A DNA stretch of 64,000 nucleotides from Bacillus sp. PK3_68 (GTDB taxonomy: Bacteria > Bacillota > Bacilli > Bacillales > Domibacillaceae), in assembly GCF_003600835.1 (NCBI RefSeq), contig NZ_NQYC01000001.1:1550001-1614000 (forward strand), written 5' to 3'. Below, piece after piece: positions 18,659 to 28,648 of this stretch. The stretch's first letter is position 1; the number at the start of each line of letters is the position of its first letter. A model generated the notes under the pieces. It ran no database searches. It saw nothing but the letters and a program-made list of their open reading frames with translations, and was not told where the DNA came from. The translations under genes were made by a program, and so were the position numbers.

Positions 18659-21571
18659 TCAGTTGGCGTTCGACTCATGAAGAGCCTGCAGCTCTTCTTC
18701 TGTTAAAAGAACTTCCCGTGGTCTTCCGGCCCGCTGCCCGGAAACAAACCCTTGGGTTTCCATCATCTCAATCAACCGAGCAGCCCGATTATAGCCAATT
18801 TTGAAATGTCTTTGCAGAAGCGAAGTTGAAGCTCCTCCTTGTTGAACAACAAACTCGCATGCTTCCGGAAAAAGTTCATCCTCTGTTTCTGAAATGGCCG
18901 CTTTCTGCAAAAGCTCTTCTTGCTCAAACAAATAATTGGGTTCCTGTTCCTTTTGTACGTGCGCCACAATCGTATCAATTTCATCGTCGGATACAAACGT
19001 TCCCTGTAAGCGAACCGTCTCCGATGCCCCATTATTTAAGAAAAGCATATCACCGCGGCCAAGCAGTTTTTCTGCACCGCCTGCGTCGATAATTGTACGC
19101 GAATCTACTTGAGAGGACACAGAAAAAGCAATCCTTGTTGGAATATTCGCTTTGATCAATCCGGTAATAACATCAACGGAAGGACGCTGCGTCGCTACAA
19201 TTAAATGAATGCCACACGCACGAGCTTTCTGAGCAATCCGGCAAATGGCTTCCTCTACATCTGCTGGTGACATCATCATCAAATCAGCTAACTCGTCAAT
19301 AATAATAACGATATACGGCAAATGTTCACTTTTCCTGCCATGCTCTGCTGCTTTCTCATTATATTTGGTAATGTCACGGACACCCGAATGAACAAACAAT
19401 TCATATCGCCGTTCCATTTCCTCCACTGCCCATTTCAAAGCAGCCGTAGCTGCTTTTACATCGGTAATGACAGGGCTCACTAAGTGAGGAATGCCATTAT
19501 AAGGGGCCAATTCTACCATCTTTGGATCAATAAGCATTAACTTAAGTTCGTGCGGAGCTGCTTTGTATAAAAGGCTGACAAGAATCGAGTTGATACAGAC
19601 ACTTTTCCCCGATCCCGTCGCTCCGGCAATTAAACCGTGGGGCATTTTTTTCAAGTCCAACACGACCGGTTCCCCGGAAATATCAAGACCAAGAGCTGAA
19701 GTGAGTGGAGAAGAACTCTCTTTAAACGCCGGACTGGAAATAATTTCGCTAATTTGAACTGGACGACTTTCCTTATTCGGCACTTCAATTCCAATTACCT
19801 GTGTCCCCGGAATAGGTGCCTCAATTCGGATGTTACGCGCAGCAAGGCTCCGTTTAATATCATCTGTTAAATTGGTAATTTTACTTACCTTTACGCCCCG
19901 CTCCGGCTCGACTTCAAACCTCGTAACAGAAGGACCGACAGTCACGTTGACTACTGAAGCTTTTACATTGAAGTTTTTAAATGTTTCATTTAGAACTTCA
20001 CTTTGACTCTCTACGAAATCTCCGCTTACTTCTTTTATAATAGGCGGGGATAAATACGTTTCATAAGGAAAGACGTAATAATCAGGTTCCTCATTGTCCA
20101 TAGCCCCTTCTACACTTTCCTCCACAGCGACAGACGGCAGCAGGGTGCCTTCTGGTTCCTTTTCATAAGGCTGAACAGAGTTATCAAAGTCATTAGCTGG
20201 CTCTTCTACGGGTTTCTCAACCAACACCTGTGGCTCTTCTACGCGTTTTTTCCATAATTCACGATCCTGCTTTGACATAATAACATTGAACGGTGTTTGC
20301 CTTCTTTTGCGGCTTCTTTCTTCCGCTCGGGAAAAGTTTTTTTCCGCTGGCAGCTTTCCATCCGGATTTTCCGGAGGGGCTGGCTTTTCCTCCATGACCA
20401 ACTCGAGATCAGACTCTTCCTTTAATAAAACAGAAGCTTCTTCTTCATACAGAGGCTCTACTGACATGACAGTGACTTCCTCTTTCACGGCGAAGGAGGA
20501 TACCGCTTCTATATCAAATGCTTTTTTCTTTTCCTCAGGTTTAAATAAGAGCAGTGGTTCTTCTTTCGGTAATTTCGGCGAGGGCTCTTCTGCTTGAACA
20601 GAATCAGTCGGCTTGAATGCTATCTCTTCTTTCTTATCAATCACGACCTGTTGTACATCCACCCGTTCCTCATCAATCGCAGCTGGCAATTCTTCTTTTC
20701 CCTCTGGCTTCCTATCAATATCTTTTTTCATTTCTTCGCGTTTAAATAAAAGCCCGGGTTCTTCTTTCGGTAATTTCGACGAGGGCTCTTCTGTTTGAAC
20801 AGAATCAGTCGGCTTGAATGCTATCTCTTCTTTCTTATCAATCACGACCTGTTGTACATCCACCCGTTCCTCGTCAATCGCAGCTGGCAATTCTTCTTTT
20901 CCCTCTGGCTTCCTATCAATATCTTTTTTCATTTCTTCGCGTTTAAATAAAAGCCCGGGTTCTTCTTTCGGTAATTTCGACGAGGGCTCTTCTGTTTGAA
21001 CAGAATCAGTCGGCTTGAATGCTATCTCTTCTTTCTTATCAATCACGACCTGTTGTACATCCACCCGTTCCTCGTCAATCGCAGCTGGCAATTCTTCTCT
21101 TTCCTCCCGCTTTGTCACTGTTTCATTTTTACTTACAGGCCGTTTATGAAACCCGTATACGGGAGAAGGGATTTCTGTTGGTTTGAAAGGACCGGGAGAC
21201 GGACGGTACGTCGTAGATGCCTTGACAGGCTGCTTGGAAGGAGCGGGCTCTTCTTGATGATAAGTATATTCCTGCTCCCGCCTATTATCTGAGAAATTCT
21301 GTTTTTCTAATTGCAATCGCCTCTCTCGTCGCGGCCGCTGTTGTACCTTCTCCTTTCTGGAAGGATACAACTCTCTGGAAGGATAGCGGTAAGCTATTTT
21401 GGTTTTCATCTCTTGTGTTTCTTGAGGACGTTCATGAAAAACAGGAGGGACCGGCAGCTCATCGGCTCGTTGTGAAGGCGTCTCCTCATATTTAGGCAGC
21501 TCAACCGGCTGTTCAAATTCTTCATCTATTTCTTCACGAAATAATCCCATTATTCTTTTGAAAAAACTCAT
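18659..21571 (-). CDS. sftA: DNA translocase SftA (FtsK/SpoIIIE family)
   Basis: 970 residues. The N-terminal half is a soluble, charged, Pro/Glu-rich linker without membrane segments (unlike SpoIIIE) and contains nearly three copies of a 67-residue repeat. The motor domain has Walker A GATGSGKS (about 650) and Walker B IVIIIDELADLM. The C-terminal winged-helix gamma domain (QRHFKIGYNRAARLIEMME) reads polar DNA motifs. SftA moves chromosomes away from the closing septum. ATG 21569-21571 is preferred over GTG 21580 because AAAAGGTGA is correctly spaced. B. subtilis SftA is about 950; the difference lies in the linker. Confidence 0.94.
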   Translation of the reverse strand: MSFFKRIMGLFREEIDEEFEQPVELPKYEETPSQRADELPVPPVFHERPQETQEMKTKIAYRYPSRELYPSRKEKVQQRPRRERRLQLEKQNFSDNRREQEYTYHQEEPAPSKQPVKASTTYRPSPGPFKPTEIPSPVYGFHKRPVSKNETVTKREEREELPAAIDEERVDVQQVVIDKKEEIAFKPTDSVQTEEPSSKLPKEEPGLLFKREEMKKDIDRKPEGKEELPAAIDEERVDVQQVVIDKKEEIAFKPTDSVQTEEPSSKLPKEEPGLLFKREEMKKDIDRKPEGKEELPAAIDEERVDVQQVVIDKKEEIAFKPTDSVQAEEPSPKLPKEEPLLLFKPEEKKKAFDIEAVSSFAVKEEVTVMSVEPLYEEEASVLLKEESDLELVMEEKPAPPENPDGKLPAEKNFSRAEERSRKRRQTPFNVIMSKQDRELWKKRVEEPQVLVEKPVEEPANDFDNSVQPYEKEPEGTLLPSVAVEESVEGAMDNEEPDYYVFPYETYLSPPIIKEVSGDFVESQSEVLNETFKNFNVKASVVNVTVGPSVTRFEVEPERGVKVSKITNLTDDIKRSLAARNIRIEAPIPGTQVIGIEVPNKESRPVQISEIISSPAFKESSSPLTSALGLDISGEPVVLDLKKMPHGLIAGATGSGKSVCINSILVSLLYKAAPHELKLMLIDPKMVELAPYNGIPHLVSPVITDVKAATAALKWAVEEMERRYELFVHSGVRDITKYNEKAAEHGRKSEHLPYIVIIIDELADLMMMSPADVEEAICRIAQKARACGIHLIVATQRPSVDVITGLIKANIPTRIAFSVSSQVDSRTIIDAGGAEKLLGRGDMLFLNNGASETVRLQGTFVSDDEIDTIVAHVQKEQEPNYLFEQEELLQKAAISETEDELFPEACEFVVQQGGASTSLLQRHFKIGYNRAARLIEMMETQGFVSGQRAGRPREVLLTEEELQALHESNAN
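20545..21107. repeat. Tandem repeat, 201-bp unit, inside sftA
   Basis: Two full, nearly identical 201-bp units at about 20598-20798 and 20799-20999 continue into a partial unit (21000 to about 21107). A diverged partial unit precedes them (about 20545-20597). The unit encodes 67 residues, including the segments ELPAAIDEERVDVQQVV, IAFKPTDSVQ and EEPSSKLPKEEP. It is a multiple of three, so copy-number changes keep the frame. Confidence 0.92.
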
Positions 21572-21666
21572 TAAAATCACCTTTTCTTTTTAGAAAATCA
21601 CTTCTTATTTTAACAGCTTTTACCGCTATGACGATAGCAAATAACAACATTTGAGACTTTTGCACC

Positions 21667-21720
21667 GAAAAGCCCAAAAAAGCTTGGAAACAGGTAGATG
21701 CTTCCAAGCTTTTTGGGGCT
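21667..21720 (-). terminator. Intrinsic terminator of ytpQ
   Basis: Long hairpin AAGCTTGGAAGC / GTTTCCAAGCTT with CCAAAA/TTTTGG extension, immediately after the ytpQ stop. Confidence 0.78.
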
Positions 21721-22530
21721 TTATTTATCTTTTTTTTCAACTGTCCGGTTTTTGGCCATAATGAAAATCGGCTCCAATTTTCCCTCTTCATAAATAAAAG
21801 AAAGTGCAGTGATTGGTACATGCCCCCCTGTAAAAAAGCTCATGGTCATCTGAGCAAGTACATCGTAACCCGTTTCATTGCGAATGTCTCCTATAATAAG
21901 TACATCCCCATGAGGAACAGATACTGTCATTTCTCCTTGTGCCTTTTCAGCCATATCTTTCAAAAACTTGTCATTCAAAATTCGGCTGGCATCATAGCCG
22001 TCATTTGTATTTAGAAAATAAAATATATTGCCGGCGACCTTATCTTGTTTGGTGTCCGTTCGCAAAGATCGTAAATTAAAGCGTGCCATCTCACGAATGC
22101 GTTCTTTCGTCCAGCCTTCTTTTTTCATGAGCTGTTCGTCGATCAAACGATAAGTCTTTCCCAGGTCTAGGGCATAATAAATATTTGTTTCTGCCGTATG
22201 TTCATCAATAAAAAACGGGTTGCCTTCTGTTGCTTCCTTCGGAAAAGAAGTAGAGCGGATAACAGGAAAAATATTTTTTTCCTGATCAGACAAAGAATGC
22301 TCCGTTCCCATAACTGCCAATGCTTCCTCTGCGTAATATACCACTTCATCGATGGCTTGCTCCTTTTTCTCATGCCATTTGGCTACAATTCCTGGCAGAG
22401 AAACGGTAATTCCTTTTCCTGATTCCTTGTTCTCGATTCGCAGCTCATCTTTTTCGCGATCAAATGTAAACGAACGGTTTTCCTTTTGCAGACGTTCTTC
22501 AAGAATGCGCCTTAATTTTTTTGAGTCCAC
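21721..22530 (-). CDS. ytpQ: YtpQ, DUF1444 family protein
   Basis: 269 residues, same size as B. subtilis YtpQ (268). A soluble mixed alpha/beta protein with no membrane segment or catalytic motif that I recognise. Function unknown. GTG start at 22528-22530 with GGGGAGAG upstream. It follows ytpP by 84 bp. In B. subtilis ytpR lies between ytpQ and sftA; it is absent here. Confidence 0.88.
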   Translation of the reverse strand: MDSKKLRRILEERLQKENRSFTFDREKDELRIENKESGKGITVSLPGIVAKWHEKKEQAIDEVVYYAEEALAVMGTEHSLSDQEKNIFPVIRSTSFPKEATEGNPFFIDEHTAETNIYYALDLGKTYRLIDEQLMKKEGWTKERIREMARFNLRSLRTDTKQDKVAGNIFYFLNTNDGYDASRILNDKFLKDMAEKAQGEMTVSVPHGDVLIIGDIRNETGYDVLAQMTMSFFTGGHVPITALSFIYEEGKLEPIFIMAKNRTVEKKDK

Positions 22531-22614
22531 ACTCTCTCCCCTTTCTCAATAAAGACGTCTGGCTGCCCGGCTGCCAAAAAATTGGCGTTGGCCGATAAGC
22601 CAGACGTTTGCTCT

Positions 22615-22926
22615 TTATAATCCTTCGATAAACTGTTCAATTTCTTCCTTCGTTTTTCGGTCCTTGCTTACGAAACGGCCAAGCTCTTTGCCGCTATCAA
22701 AAGCAACGAAGCTCGGTATTCCAAAAATGTCCATATTGATGCATAAATCAAGAAAATCATCACGATCTACATATACAAATTGATATTCGCTGTATTTTGC
22801 TTCGATTTCCGGCAGCACAGGTTCAATTACCCGGCAATCCGGACACCAATCAGCTGAAAATAAAAAAATATGCTTTCCTGATTCCTTCAACTGTTGAAAT
22901 TCTTCCATTGATGCTAATTTCTTCAC
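22615..22926 (-). CDS. ytpP: Thioredoxin-like protein YtpP
   Basis: 103 residues, thioredoxin fold with active site WCPDC near residue 27 and the cis-Pro loop GIPSFVAF near 70. Cytoplasmic, no signal peptide. GTG start at 22924-22926 with AGGAGGAAATAAGG upstream. Probably a disulfide reductase with a specialised partner (CPDC rather than CGPC); the substrate is unknown. Confidence 0.9.
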   Translation of the reverse strand: MKKLASMEEFQQLKESGKHIFLFSADWCPDCRVIEPVLPEIEAKYSEYQFVYVDRDDFLDLCINMDIFGIPSFVAFDSGKELGRFVSKDRKTKEEIEQFIEGL

Positions 22927-23123
22927 CCTTATTTCCTCCTGTCGAGATAATCATCTAGCTGGCTTAAACCAGTCTTTCGTCACATCTTTTAATATGAGTA
23001 AGCTTATCACAAGATGTCCGGCAAAATGAAGCAGAAAGACTTGCATGCGCTCATCACATCGGAACTAGCTACAGTTAGAGCGGATGCCCTATAATCACTG
23101 ATACATAAAGAATAAACCTACAC

Positions 23124-23642
23124 TCATTTTTTATTATTTAGCAAAAATTGCCCTAGCAATAATTTTGCTACGTGAAAGAACATTTCATCCCTCGTTACCA
23201 GACCATTCGTAAAAACACCAATAGCTCCTTCGTGCTGGCGAATCTCTTCACGAGCCGTAAATTGATCCATTACTGGGCCAAGCTCTTCACCACCACGAAG
23301 CGGCTCCGCTACCTCTTCAGGCAGCAAGATTCTCGCTCCACCGGCTGTAATAATTGGATGCTCCTTAACAGCAAGAGCTCCCCAATTACATAAAAACAGC
23401 CCCTCTGCGGTTTCCATGACCCCTCCTTCAAGACCAATACCCATATGAGCTTTCGTTTCCTTAAGAACAGCCATCGCCCGATTAACTGCGCCTTGTCTCG
23501 TTTCTTCATCAGAAAACGGCTGTTCCCTAACCCCGGAAGGAACAGACAAAGTAACAACGTCTGCTTCTAAGTTAGCTGCTTCTACCGCCTTCTCTACAGC
23601 CAGCTTCTTCGCTTGATTGGATGAGCCAATTGCTATTTTCAT
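23124..23642 (-). CDS. DUF84 family non-canonical purine NTPase (YjjX-like)
   Basis: 172 residues. N-terminal MKIAIGSSNQAKKLAVEKAV matches the substrate-binding start of the inosine/xanthosine triphosphatase DUF84 family. SGVREQPFSDEET and the acidic GLEGGVME segment are also family features. Likely hydrolyses ITP/XTP or damaged nucleotides to keep them out of nucleic acids. ATG at 23640-23642 with GAAGGAAATAAA; the longer upstream frame lacks a ribosome site. Confidence 0.82.
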   Translation of the reverse strand: MKIAIGSSNQAKKLAVEKAVEAANLEADVVTLSVPSGVREQPFSDEETRQGAVNRAMAVLKETKAHMGIGLEGGVMETAEGLFLCNWGALAVKEHPIITAGGARILLPEEVAEPLRGGEELGPVMDQFTAREEIRQHEGAIGVFTNGLVTRDEMFFHVAKLLLGQFLLNNKK

Positions 23643-23702
23643 TTTATTTCCTTCTTTCTCTGTTAAATTCTTGACCCTTTCATATGGCTTTGTCAAAACA
23701 AA

Positions 23703-23731
23703 AACAGGCGCCTTTTGTAACAAGCGCCTGG
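23703..23731 (-). terminator. Intrinsic terminator of ytoP
   Basis: CAGGCGC / GCGCCTG stem followed by TTTTTGTTTT on the minus strand. Confidence 0.78.
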
Positions 23732-23738
23732 CTGTTTA

Positions 23739-24812
23739 TCAGCTTCCTGCCTTCAAAGAATCGACCGTTGCTCTGTCGCTTGCTTTCACGAGGCGAATGA
23801 GCAATTCCTTCGCTGCTGCGTAATCATCCACATGGATAATGGAGGCATGTGTATGGATATAGCGCGAACAGATGCCGATAACCGCACTCGGCACTCCCTT
23901 ATTGGACGTATGAACACGGCCAGCATCTGTGCCCCCTTGCGAGATAAAATATTGATAAGGAATATTATGACTCTCAGCTGTATCAAGAATAAACTCTCTC
24001 ATCCCTCGGTGAGTAACCATTGTCCGATCGAAAATACGGAGGAGAGCACCTTTTCCTAACTGGCCAAATTCCTTTTTGTCACCGGATGCATCATTTGCCG
24101 GACTTGCGTCTAGTGCATAGAAGATGTCCGGATTAATCATCTCAGCGGCTGTCTGGGCACCACGCAGACCGACTTCCTCTTGTACAGTCGCACCAGAGTA
24201 AAGATGATTCGGTACTGTTTCATCTTGAAGCTCTTTTAACAGCTCAATGGCAAGTCCGCATCCATAGCGATTATCCCAGGCCTTAGCAAGGATTTTTTTC
24301 TCATTAGCCATTGGAGTAAAAGAGGAAACTGGCAAAATGGACTGGCCTGGTTTGATACCGATCTTCTTTGCATCCTCTTTATCGTCCGCCCCAATATCAA
24401 TAAGCATATTTTTTATTTCCATCGGTCTCTTGCGCTGCTCCTCATTAAGTAAATGAGGAGGTACTGAGCCAATAATACCGATAACGGGACCGTTGTTCGT
24501 CATAATTTGCACACGCTGGGCGAGCAGCACCTGCCCCCACCAGCCGCCCAGCGGCTGAAACCGGATCATGCCATTATCTGTAATTTGCGTTACCATAAAG
24601 CCCACTTCATCCATATGACCGGCAACCATAACGATGGGGTCATTGCTTGCTCCCTTTTTCACCCCAAAAATACTTCCAAGGCCATCTTGCACAATCTCAT
24701 CGGCATACATTTCCAACTGCGTACGCATGAATCGGCGCACATCATGCTCGTTTCCAGGAGCCCCCGGGAGTTCCGTTAACGTCTTAAAGAGTTCCATTGT
24801 TTCTTTATTCAT
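23739..24812 (-). CDS. ytoP: M42 family aminopeptidase YtoP
   Basis: 357 residues, equal to B. subtilis YtoP. Dinuclear-metal M42 peptidase: metal-binding AGHMDEVGF near residue 67, AWDNRYG near 180, catalytic QEEVGLRGA near 212, LDASPANDA near 235, and a final His in the HTHASI segment. Related to PepA/FrvX glutamyl and deblocking aminopeptidases; forms large cytoplasmic oligomers in the family. Start has AAAGGAGAG upstream. Confidence 0.93.
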   Translation of the reverse strand: MNKETMELFKTLTELPGAPGNEHDVRRFMRTQLEMYADEIVQDGLGSIFGVKKGASNDPIVMVAGHMDEVGFMVTQITDNGMIRFQPLGGWWGQVLLAQRVQIMTNNGPVIGIIGSVPPHLLNEEQRKRPMEIKNMLIDIGADDKEDAKKIGIKPGQSILPVSSFTPMANEKKILAKAWDNRYGCGLAIELLKELQDETVPNHLYSGATVQEEVGLRGAQTAAEMINPDIFYALDASPANDASGDKKEFGQLGKGALLRIFDRTMVTHRGMREFILDTAESHNIPYQYFISQGGTDAGRVHTSNKGVPSAVIGICSRYIHTHASIIHVDDYAAAKELLIRLVKASDRATVDSLKAGS

Positions 24813-24977
24813 GCTCTACTCTCCTTTTAAAGTCTGAATTGCCTTCATTCTACAGAAAGATGGACTAAACTTCCAGTTTAGACTATGGCAATTTTCTGAA
24901 CATGGATGACAGAAGTTTCAGCATTTTTTAAATTAAGGTATACTTATATCAGTCTATTAAAAACAGGGGTGAAAAAT

Positions 24978-25298
24978 ATGAGTATGAATTGGGGAACTTT
25001 TATTTTGGGAGCAGCTGCTGGAGCAGCCAGTGCTGTATTTGTACAGCAAAGCTTAACGAAGACTACATATGTCTCAGCGGAAAAAGCATTGAAAGAAGTC
25101 AAGGAAGCATTTAAATCAGAGGGCGCTATTGACGGTTCTTGGATCAAAATGAAACCGGAACCATTGAAGAAAGTGGGCATGGACAAAATGGTTTATAAAG
25201 GCGGGATTTCCCGTACCATTGGTCAGGAGAGAGAACAATTCGAGTTTATCGCTGACTCTAGAACAGGCGCCATTATGGATGTATACAGAACCTATTAA
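24978..25298 (+). CDS. ytzB: YtzB, small membrane-anchored PepSY-like protein
   Basis: 106 residues (B. subtilis YtzB about 104). An N-terminal hydrophobic segment (about 5-24, GTFILGAAAGAASAVFV) may be an anchor or uncleaved signal. The following domain ends IADSRTGAIMDVYRTY, the PepSY-type beta-hairpin ending. Start ATG 24978 has AGGGGTG upstream. A possible promoter has its -10 TATACT at 24939-24944. Function unknown; PepSY domains often inhibit secreted proteases. Confidence 0.82.
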   Translation: MSMNWGTFILGAAAGAASAVFVQQSLTKTTYVSAEKALKEVKEAFKSEGAIDGSWIKMKPEPLKKVGMDKMVYKGGISRTIGQEREQFEFIADSRTGAIMDVYRTY

Positions 25299-25373
25299 TG
25301 AACAGACTGCTCAATGACCATGAAGGTCATGACTACTGTAGGCGAACGAACAATAATGGCTGGTTTGCAGCTT

Positions 25374-25403
25374 AAGGGCTGTCCAAGTGGACAGCCCTTT
25401 TCA
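25374..25403. terminator. Bidirectional terminator between ytzB and ytnP
   Basis: Perfect 11-bp stem AAGGGCTGTCC / GGACAGCCCTT with TTTTC on one side; it serves convergent genes. Confidence 0.85.
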
Positions 25404-25413
25404 TTATTCATTT

Positions 25414-26271
25414 TTAGTTTCCGATCATAGCTTTTTCTCGCTTCACCGCTGCTATCATTTCTCCCGCTTCATTCCACTTTATCGCTCGGTAGACAGCATC
25501 ATGATAAAAGAAAAACCAGGCGTTTTTTTTCATTCCTTCTGGCAGCCATTTCTGCTTCGCAGCAATAGAATCCATTGGATAATCGTCATATGCCAATACC
25601 CACAGTACATTTTGATGAGCATGCGTTGGCATTAAGTCCGCCATATGAATGAGCCATTCTCCATTGCTTTCAATAATAATAATCGAATGGCCATTGCTGT
25701 GACCGCCCGTATGGATCATTTTAATTCCCTTTACCGGCTCAGCCTGTTCTTTATAAGTTCGTACCTGATGCTCAATCGCTTCCCAGTTTTCTTTCCAATA
25801 CGTATTTTTTGAGCGGATATTCGGGTGCCGCATTTCCTCCCACTCGGTTTCAGACGTATAAATAACAGCGTTTGGAAAAGCTGGCACCAACTTGCCTTGT
25901 AACAGCTTGGTTAACCCTAAGGCATGATCAAAATGCATATGAGTCATCAAAACAATATCGATATCAGCAGGTGTAACCCCTAATTCCGCTAGACATTCTT
26001 CCACTCTTGATTCCTCATCTACCCCGTAATTGCGTATTTGCTTTTCTGTTAAACGCCCATTTCCAATCCCTGCTTCAATTAAAATATTTTTCCCATCTAA
26101 CTGAAAAAAAATAGGATCCGTTCGCAACTCAACCTGGTTTTTTTCATTGCTGGCATACTTCCTTGACCAAAGTGGCCTTGGTACAACACCAAACATCGCT
26201 CCGCCGTCCATATTTGTTACTCCGCCATTTAACCAAGTTAGTGTAAGATCTCCCACCGTTAACGTTTCCAA
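25414..26271 (-). CDS. ytnP: Metallo-beta-lactamase-fold lactonase YtnP
   Basis: 285 residues. Zinc motif HMHFDHALG near residue 110, second His in [10 protein letters not shown] near 190, and later [11 protein letters not shown]. subtilis YtnP is a quorum-quenching lactonase that degrades a Streptomyces signal and AHLs. The start is assigned to TTG 26269-26271: AAGGGGGA precedes it at the right distance and [17 protein letters not shown] matches the family N-terminus. The ATG at 26289 overlaps that ribosome site. Confidence 0.9.
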   Translation of the reverse strand: METLTVGDLTLTWLNGGVTNMDGGAMFGVVPRPLWSRKYASNEKNQVELRTDPIFFQLDGKNILIEAGIGNGRLTEKQIRNYGVDEESRVEECLAELGVTPADIDIVLMTHMHFDHALGLTKLLQGKLVPAFPNAVIYTSETEWEEMRHPNIRSKNTYWKENWEAIEHQVRTYKEQAEPVKGIKMIHTGGHSNGHSIIIIESNGEWLIHMADLMPTHAHQNVLWVLAYDDYPMDSIAAKQKWLPEGMKKNAWFFFYHDAVYRAIKWNEAGEMIAAVKREKAMIGN

Positions 26272-26432
26272 CTGTTTGTCCCCCTTCATTTATACAAGTT
26301 TATTGTAGCACTTATTGAAAAATTGCGTCATTTATCAATACTTTTTAAAACTTAAGAGGCAAACAGCTGATGAATAATTAATTAGATATTTGTTCAACTT
26401 AAACGTGTAGATTAAAGAAAGGGGTACACATC

Positions 26433-27038
26433 ATGATCAGATTCAAACACGCTACTATTGCTTTATTACCGTTTGTCTTATTGTTCGGATGTAATAACGA
26501 TAATGCAGCGGATGAACGCCGGGGCGTAGATATTGAAAACGCTCGATATAACCCGCCGAATAACAGAAGTTTTAATGAAGACCGAAACGAGATGAACGAT
26601 CCGAACCTTACCCTTGATGATAATACTAACAATCGTAACGATAACAACGTGACAAATAACAACACCAACGACAATAATAATAATAATAATAACGGAAACG
26701 TTAACGGAATGGCAGTATCGGACCGAGCAGAAAATCGATTAGAAAAGTTAAAGGAAGTACGTACGGCAAAAGTAATCGTGACAGATCAAAATGCCTATGC
26801 TGCCGTTTTGCTCAGCAACGGCAAGCAGGACCAGCTCACTAATCAGCTTGAGGAAAAAGTAGCTAATGAAGTAAGAAAAGCTGATCCTAACGTAAAAAAA
26901 GTGTATGTGTCAGCTAACCCTGATTTTGTTCAACGGATGCAAGGATACGGTGACAAAATTGATGAAGGTCGTCCAATAACAGGTTTATTTGATGAATTTA
27001 CAGACACGGTGCGTAGAGTATTTCCAGACGCCCATTAA
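26433..27038 (+). CDS. YhcN/YlaJ family sporulation lipoprotein
   Basis: 201 residues. Lipobox signal peptide (LLPFVLLFGC, Cys20), then a long Asn/Asp-rich linker coded by AAT/AAC runs (about 60-92). The conserved domain from about residue 100 includes KVIVTDQNAYAAVLL, VAKEV-type helices and KVYVSANPDFV. The family includes YhcN and YlaJ, made in the forespore and found in the inner spore membrane and cortex. A possible SigG-like promoter has TGAATA at 26371-26376 and CAACTTA at 26395-26401. RBS AAAGGGG. Confidence 0.85.
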   Translation: MIRFKHATIALLPFVLLFGCNNDNAADERRGVDIENARYNPPNNRSFNEDRNEMNDPNLTLDDNTNNRNDNNVTNNNTNDNNNNNNNGNVNGMAVSDRAENRLEKLKEVRTAKVIVTDQNAYAAVLLSNGKQDQLTNQLEEKVANEVRKADPNVKKVYVSANPDFVQRMQGYGDKIDEGRPITGLFDEFTDTVRRVFPDAH

Positions 27039-27067
27039 ACTGTACGTCCGTGCTCATGAATAAAGAA

Positions 27068-27107
27068 AAAGAGGCCCTGACAGTTTTTGACTGACAGGGC
27101 CTCTTTC
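27068..27107. terminator. Bidirectional terminator, lipoprotein gene / trmB
   Basis: Long stem AAGAGGCCCTG(A)CAG with its complement and A/T flanks on both sides, between convergent genes. Confidence 0.88.
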
Positions 27108-27133
27108 TTATCAACAGCAAAAGCTGGTACATG

Positions 27134-27772
27134 TCAGCGATATTTTGCTTCAACCCGATAAATACGCTGGCCTTTTTTGGAGAATTTCTCCTCATATTCC
27201 GTCATAATATTGCCTTCGAAATCACTTTTATGAAGATCTAGACTTAAGAATGTCAACAGCATCCCATAGGCAGAAAAACTCTTCAAGGAATATTCGAACA
27301 AACTTTGATTATCTGTTTTAAAGTGAATTTCGCCGCCGTCCGGCATGATATCCTCATATAGCTTTAAAAATGTTCGGTACGTCAGTCTTCGTTTTTCATG
27401 GCGTTTTTTCGGCCATGGATCAGAAAAATTCAAATATACTCGACTGACATCTCCTTTTGCAAAATATTGGGCGAGATTTCTAGCGTCAGCATTCAATAGC
27501 TTTAGGTTCGGGAGTTCTGCTTCGATCAGACGATCCAGCGCCGTTACAATCACGCTTTCATATAGTTCGATACCAATGAAGTTTACATCTGGATGAGCTT
27601 TTGCCATTTCTGTAACAAACTGGCCCTTGCCCGTCCCTACTTCAATATATATAGGATGATCGTTATTAAATACGCTTTTCCAATTGCCTCGATGATTCTC
27701 TGGAGTTGGAACAATGTATTGTGGATAGGCCTCGATTTTTTCTCTGGCCCATGGTTTATGTCTTAATCGCAT
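27134..27772 (-). CDS. trmB: tRNA (guanine-N7-)-methyltransferase
   Basis: 212 residues, Rossmann-fold SAM methyltransferase that forms m7G46 in tRNA variable loops. Motif [14 protein letters not shown] near residue 45, then [11 protein letters not shown]. The family signature [16 protein letters not shown] lies near residue 117. B. subtilis TrmB (YtmQ) is about 213 residues. RBS GAGGTG. It is transcribed after ytmP. Confidence 0.96.
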   Translation of the reverse strand: MRLRHKPWAREKIEAYPQYIVPTPENHRGNWKSVFNNDHPIYIEVGTGKGQFVTEMAKAHPDVNFIGIELYESVIVTALDRLIEAELPNLKLLNADARNLAQYFAKGDVSRVYLNFSDPWPKKRHEKRRLTYRTFLKLYEDIMPDGGEIHFKTDNQSLFEYSLKSFSAYGMLLTFLSLDLHKSDFEGNIMTEYEEKFSKKGQRIYRVEAKYR

Positions 27773-27828
27773 TCTGGCACCTCATTAAAAAAGTTTCGTT
27801 CAAACCATATCATGCTTGTCTTCCACAT

Positions 27829-28605
27829 TCAAGAGAGAATATGAGACAAGTCCCGAAAGCCTTCCTTCATCTCCCGAAGGCGGCCCGTTTCTTTGTTCCA
27901 TTGAATGGATAAAAGCGTCTGAGCTAGAAAATACCACTTCATTCGCAAAGCAAGATGAGCAGTATAAACAAGACCGTATTGAGCAAGCCACTCTTCCCAG
28001 TAGGTTTCTTCAATATAGGTATACAACATCATCCCCAAATCTACAGCAGGATCAGCAATCAACGCTCCATCCCAATCAATTAAATACAATTGATCTTCAT
28101 CTGACAACAGCCAATTATTATGATTAATATCTCCGTGGCAAACAACATATTCTCCATGACCAATTTCAGAAAGGCGGCTATGAAGAAATCGAAGGGCCTT
28201 TTGGACATGCTCATCACTCTTTGTTTCCTTATCAAGCTGTCGCTCAATCTCGGTTAAGATCATGTTCGGCTTCATTGGCTCTTTACCAAGCTTTTCGAGC
28301 ATGGACAACAACGGCTGGGAAGAATGAATTTTGCTCATTAGCCTGGCTACCCTGCTGTCTCCCATTTCAATTGGAGCAAGCTCGCGTCCTTTCAGCCAAT
28401 GCTGGGCCGTAATGACGTCTCCATTCTCCAGTCGCTTTGTCCAGATTAGCTTCGGAACGATCCCTTCAACCGACAAAACTGCCAAAAAAGGAGAAGAATT
28501 TCTTTTTAAGAATAATTGCTGCCCTCCATGCTTGGCCGCGTAAGCCTTTCCTGTTGCTCCGCCGGCTGGAGTGATTTCCCAATCTTGTCCAAGTAAGTGT
28601 TCCAC
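27829..28605 (-). CDS. ytmP: YtmP-like aminoglycoside/choline-kinase-fold phosphotransferase
   Basis: 258 residues, APH family. Catalytic loop HGDINHNNWLL near residue 160 and metal-binding IDWDGALIADPAVDL near 177. The native substrate is unknown; location next to trmB is conserved in Bacillus. GTG start at 28603-28605 with GAAGGTGA upstream. No antibiotic-resistance role is implied by the fold. Confidence 0.85.
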   Translation of the reverse strand: MEHLLGQDWEITPAGGATGKAYAAKHGGQQLFLKRNSSPFLAVLSVEGIVPKLIWTKRLENGDVITAQHWLKGRELAPIEMGDSRVARLMSKIHSSQPLLSMLEKLGKEPMKPNMILTEIERQLDKETKSDEHVQKALRFLHSRLSEIGHGEYVVCHGDINHNNWLLSDEDQLYLIDWDGALIADPAVDLGMMLYTYIEETYWEEWLAQYGLVYTAHLALRMKWYFLAQTLLSIQWNKETGRLREMKEGFRDLSHILS

Positions 28606-28648
28606 CGTTAGTCACCTTCATTTTTGTTTGGCTCATTTCATGCCCGAA

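Noticed and set aside
20613-20999. Two identical 61-codon + strand frames spaced 201 bp apart
   Set aside because: They are antisense reflections of the sftA tandem repeats, not small repeated genes.
22927-23123. Possible small gene between ytpP and the DUF84 gene
   Set aside because: Only very short frames (about 22 codons) without a good ribosome site; no hairpin or promoter stands out.
26640-26700. AAT/AAC-rich run as a microsatellite or CRISPR-like repeat
   Set aside because: It codes for the Asn-rich linker of the YhcN/YlaJ-type lipoprotein; there is no spacer-repeat structure.
27800-27991. Small minus-strand frame overlapping the ytmP 3' end (possible ytzH)
   Set aside because: The frame is a shadow within ytmP, with a Ser/Cys-rich translation and no ribosome site; ytzH does not appear to be present here.
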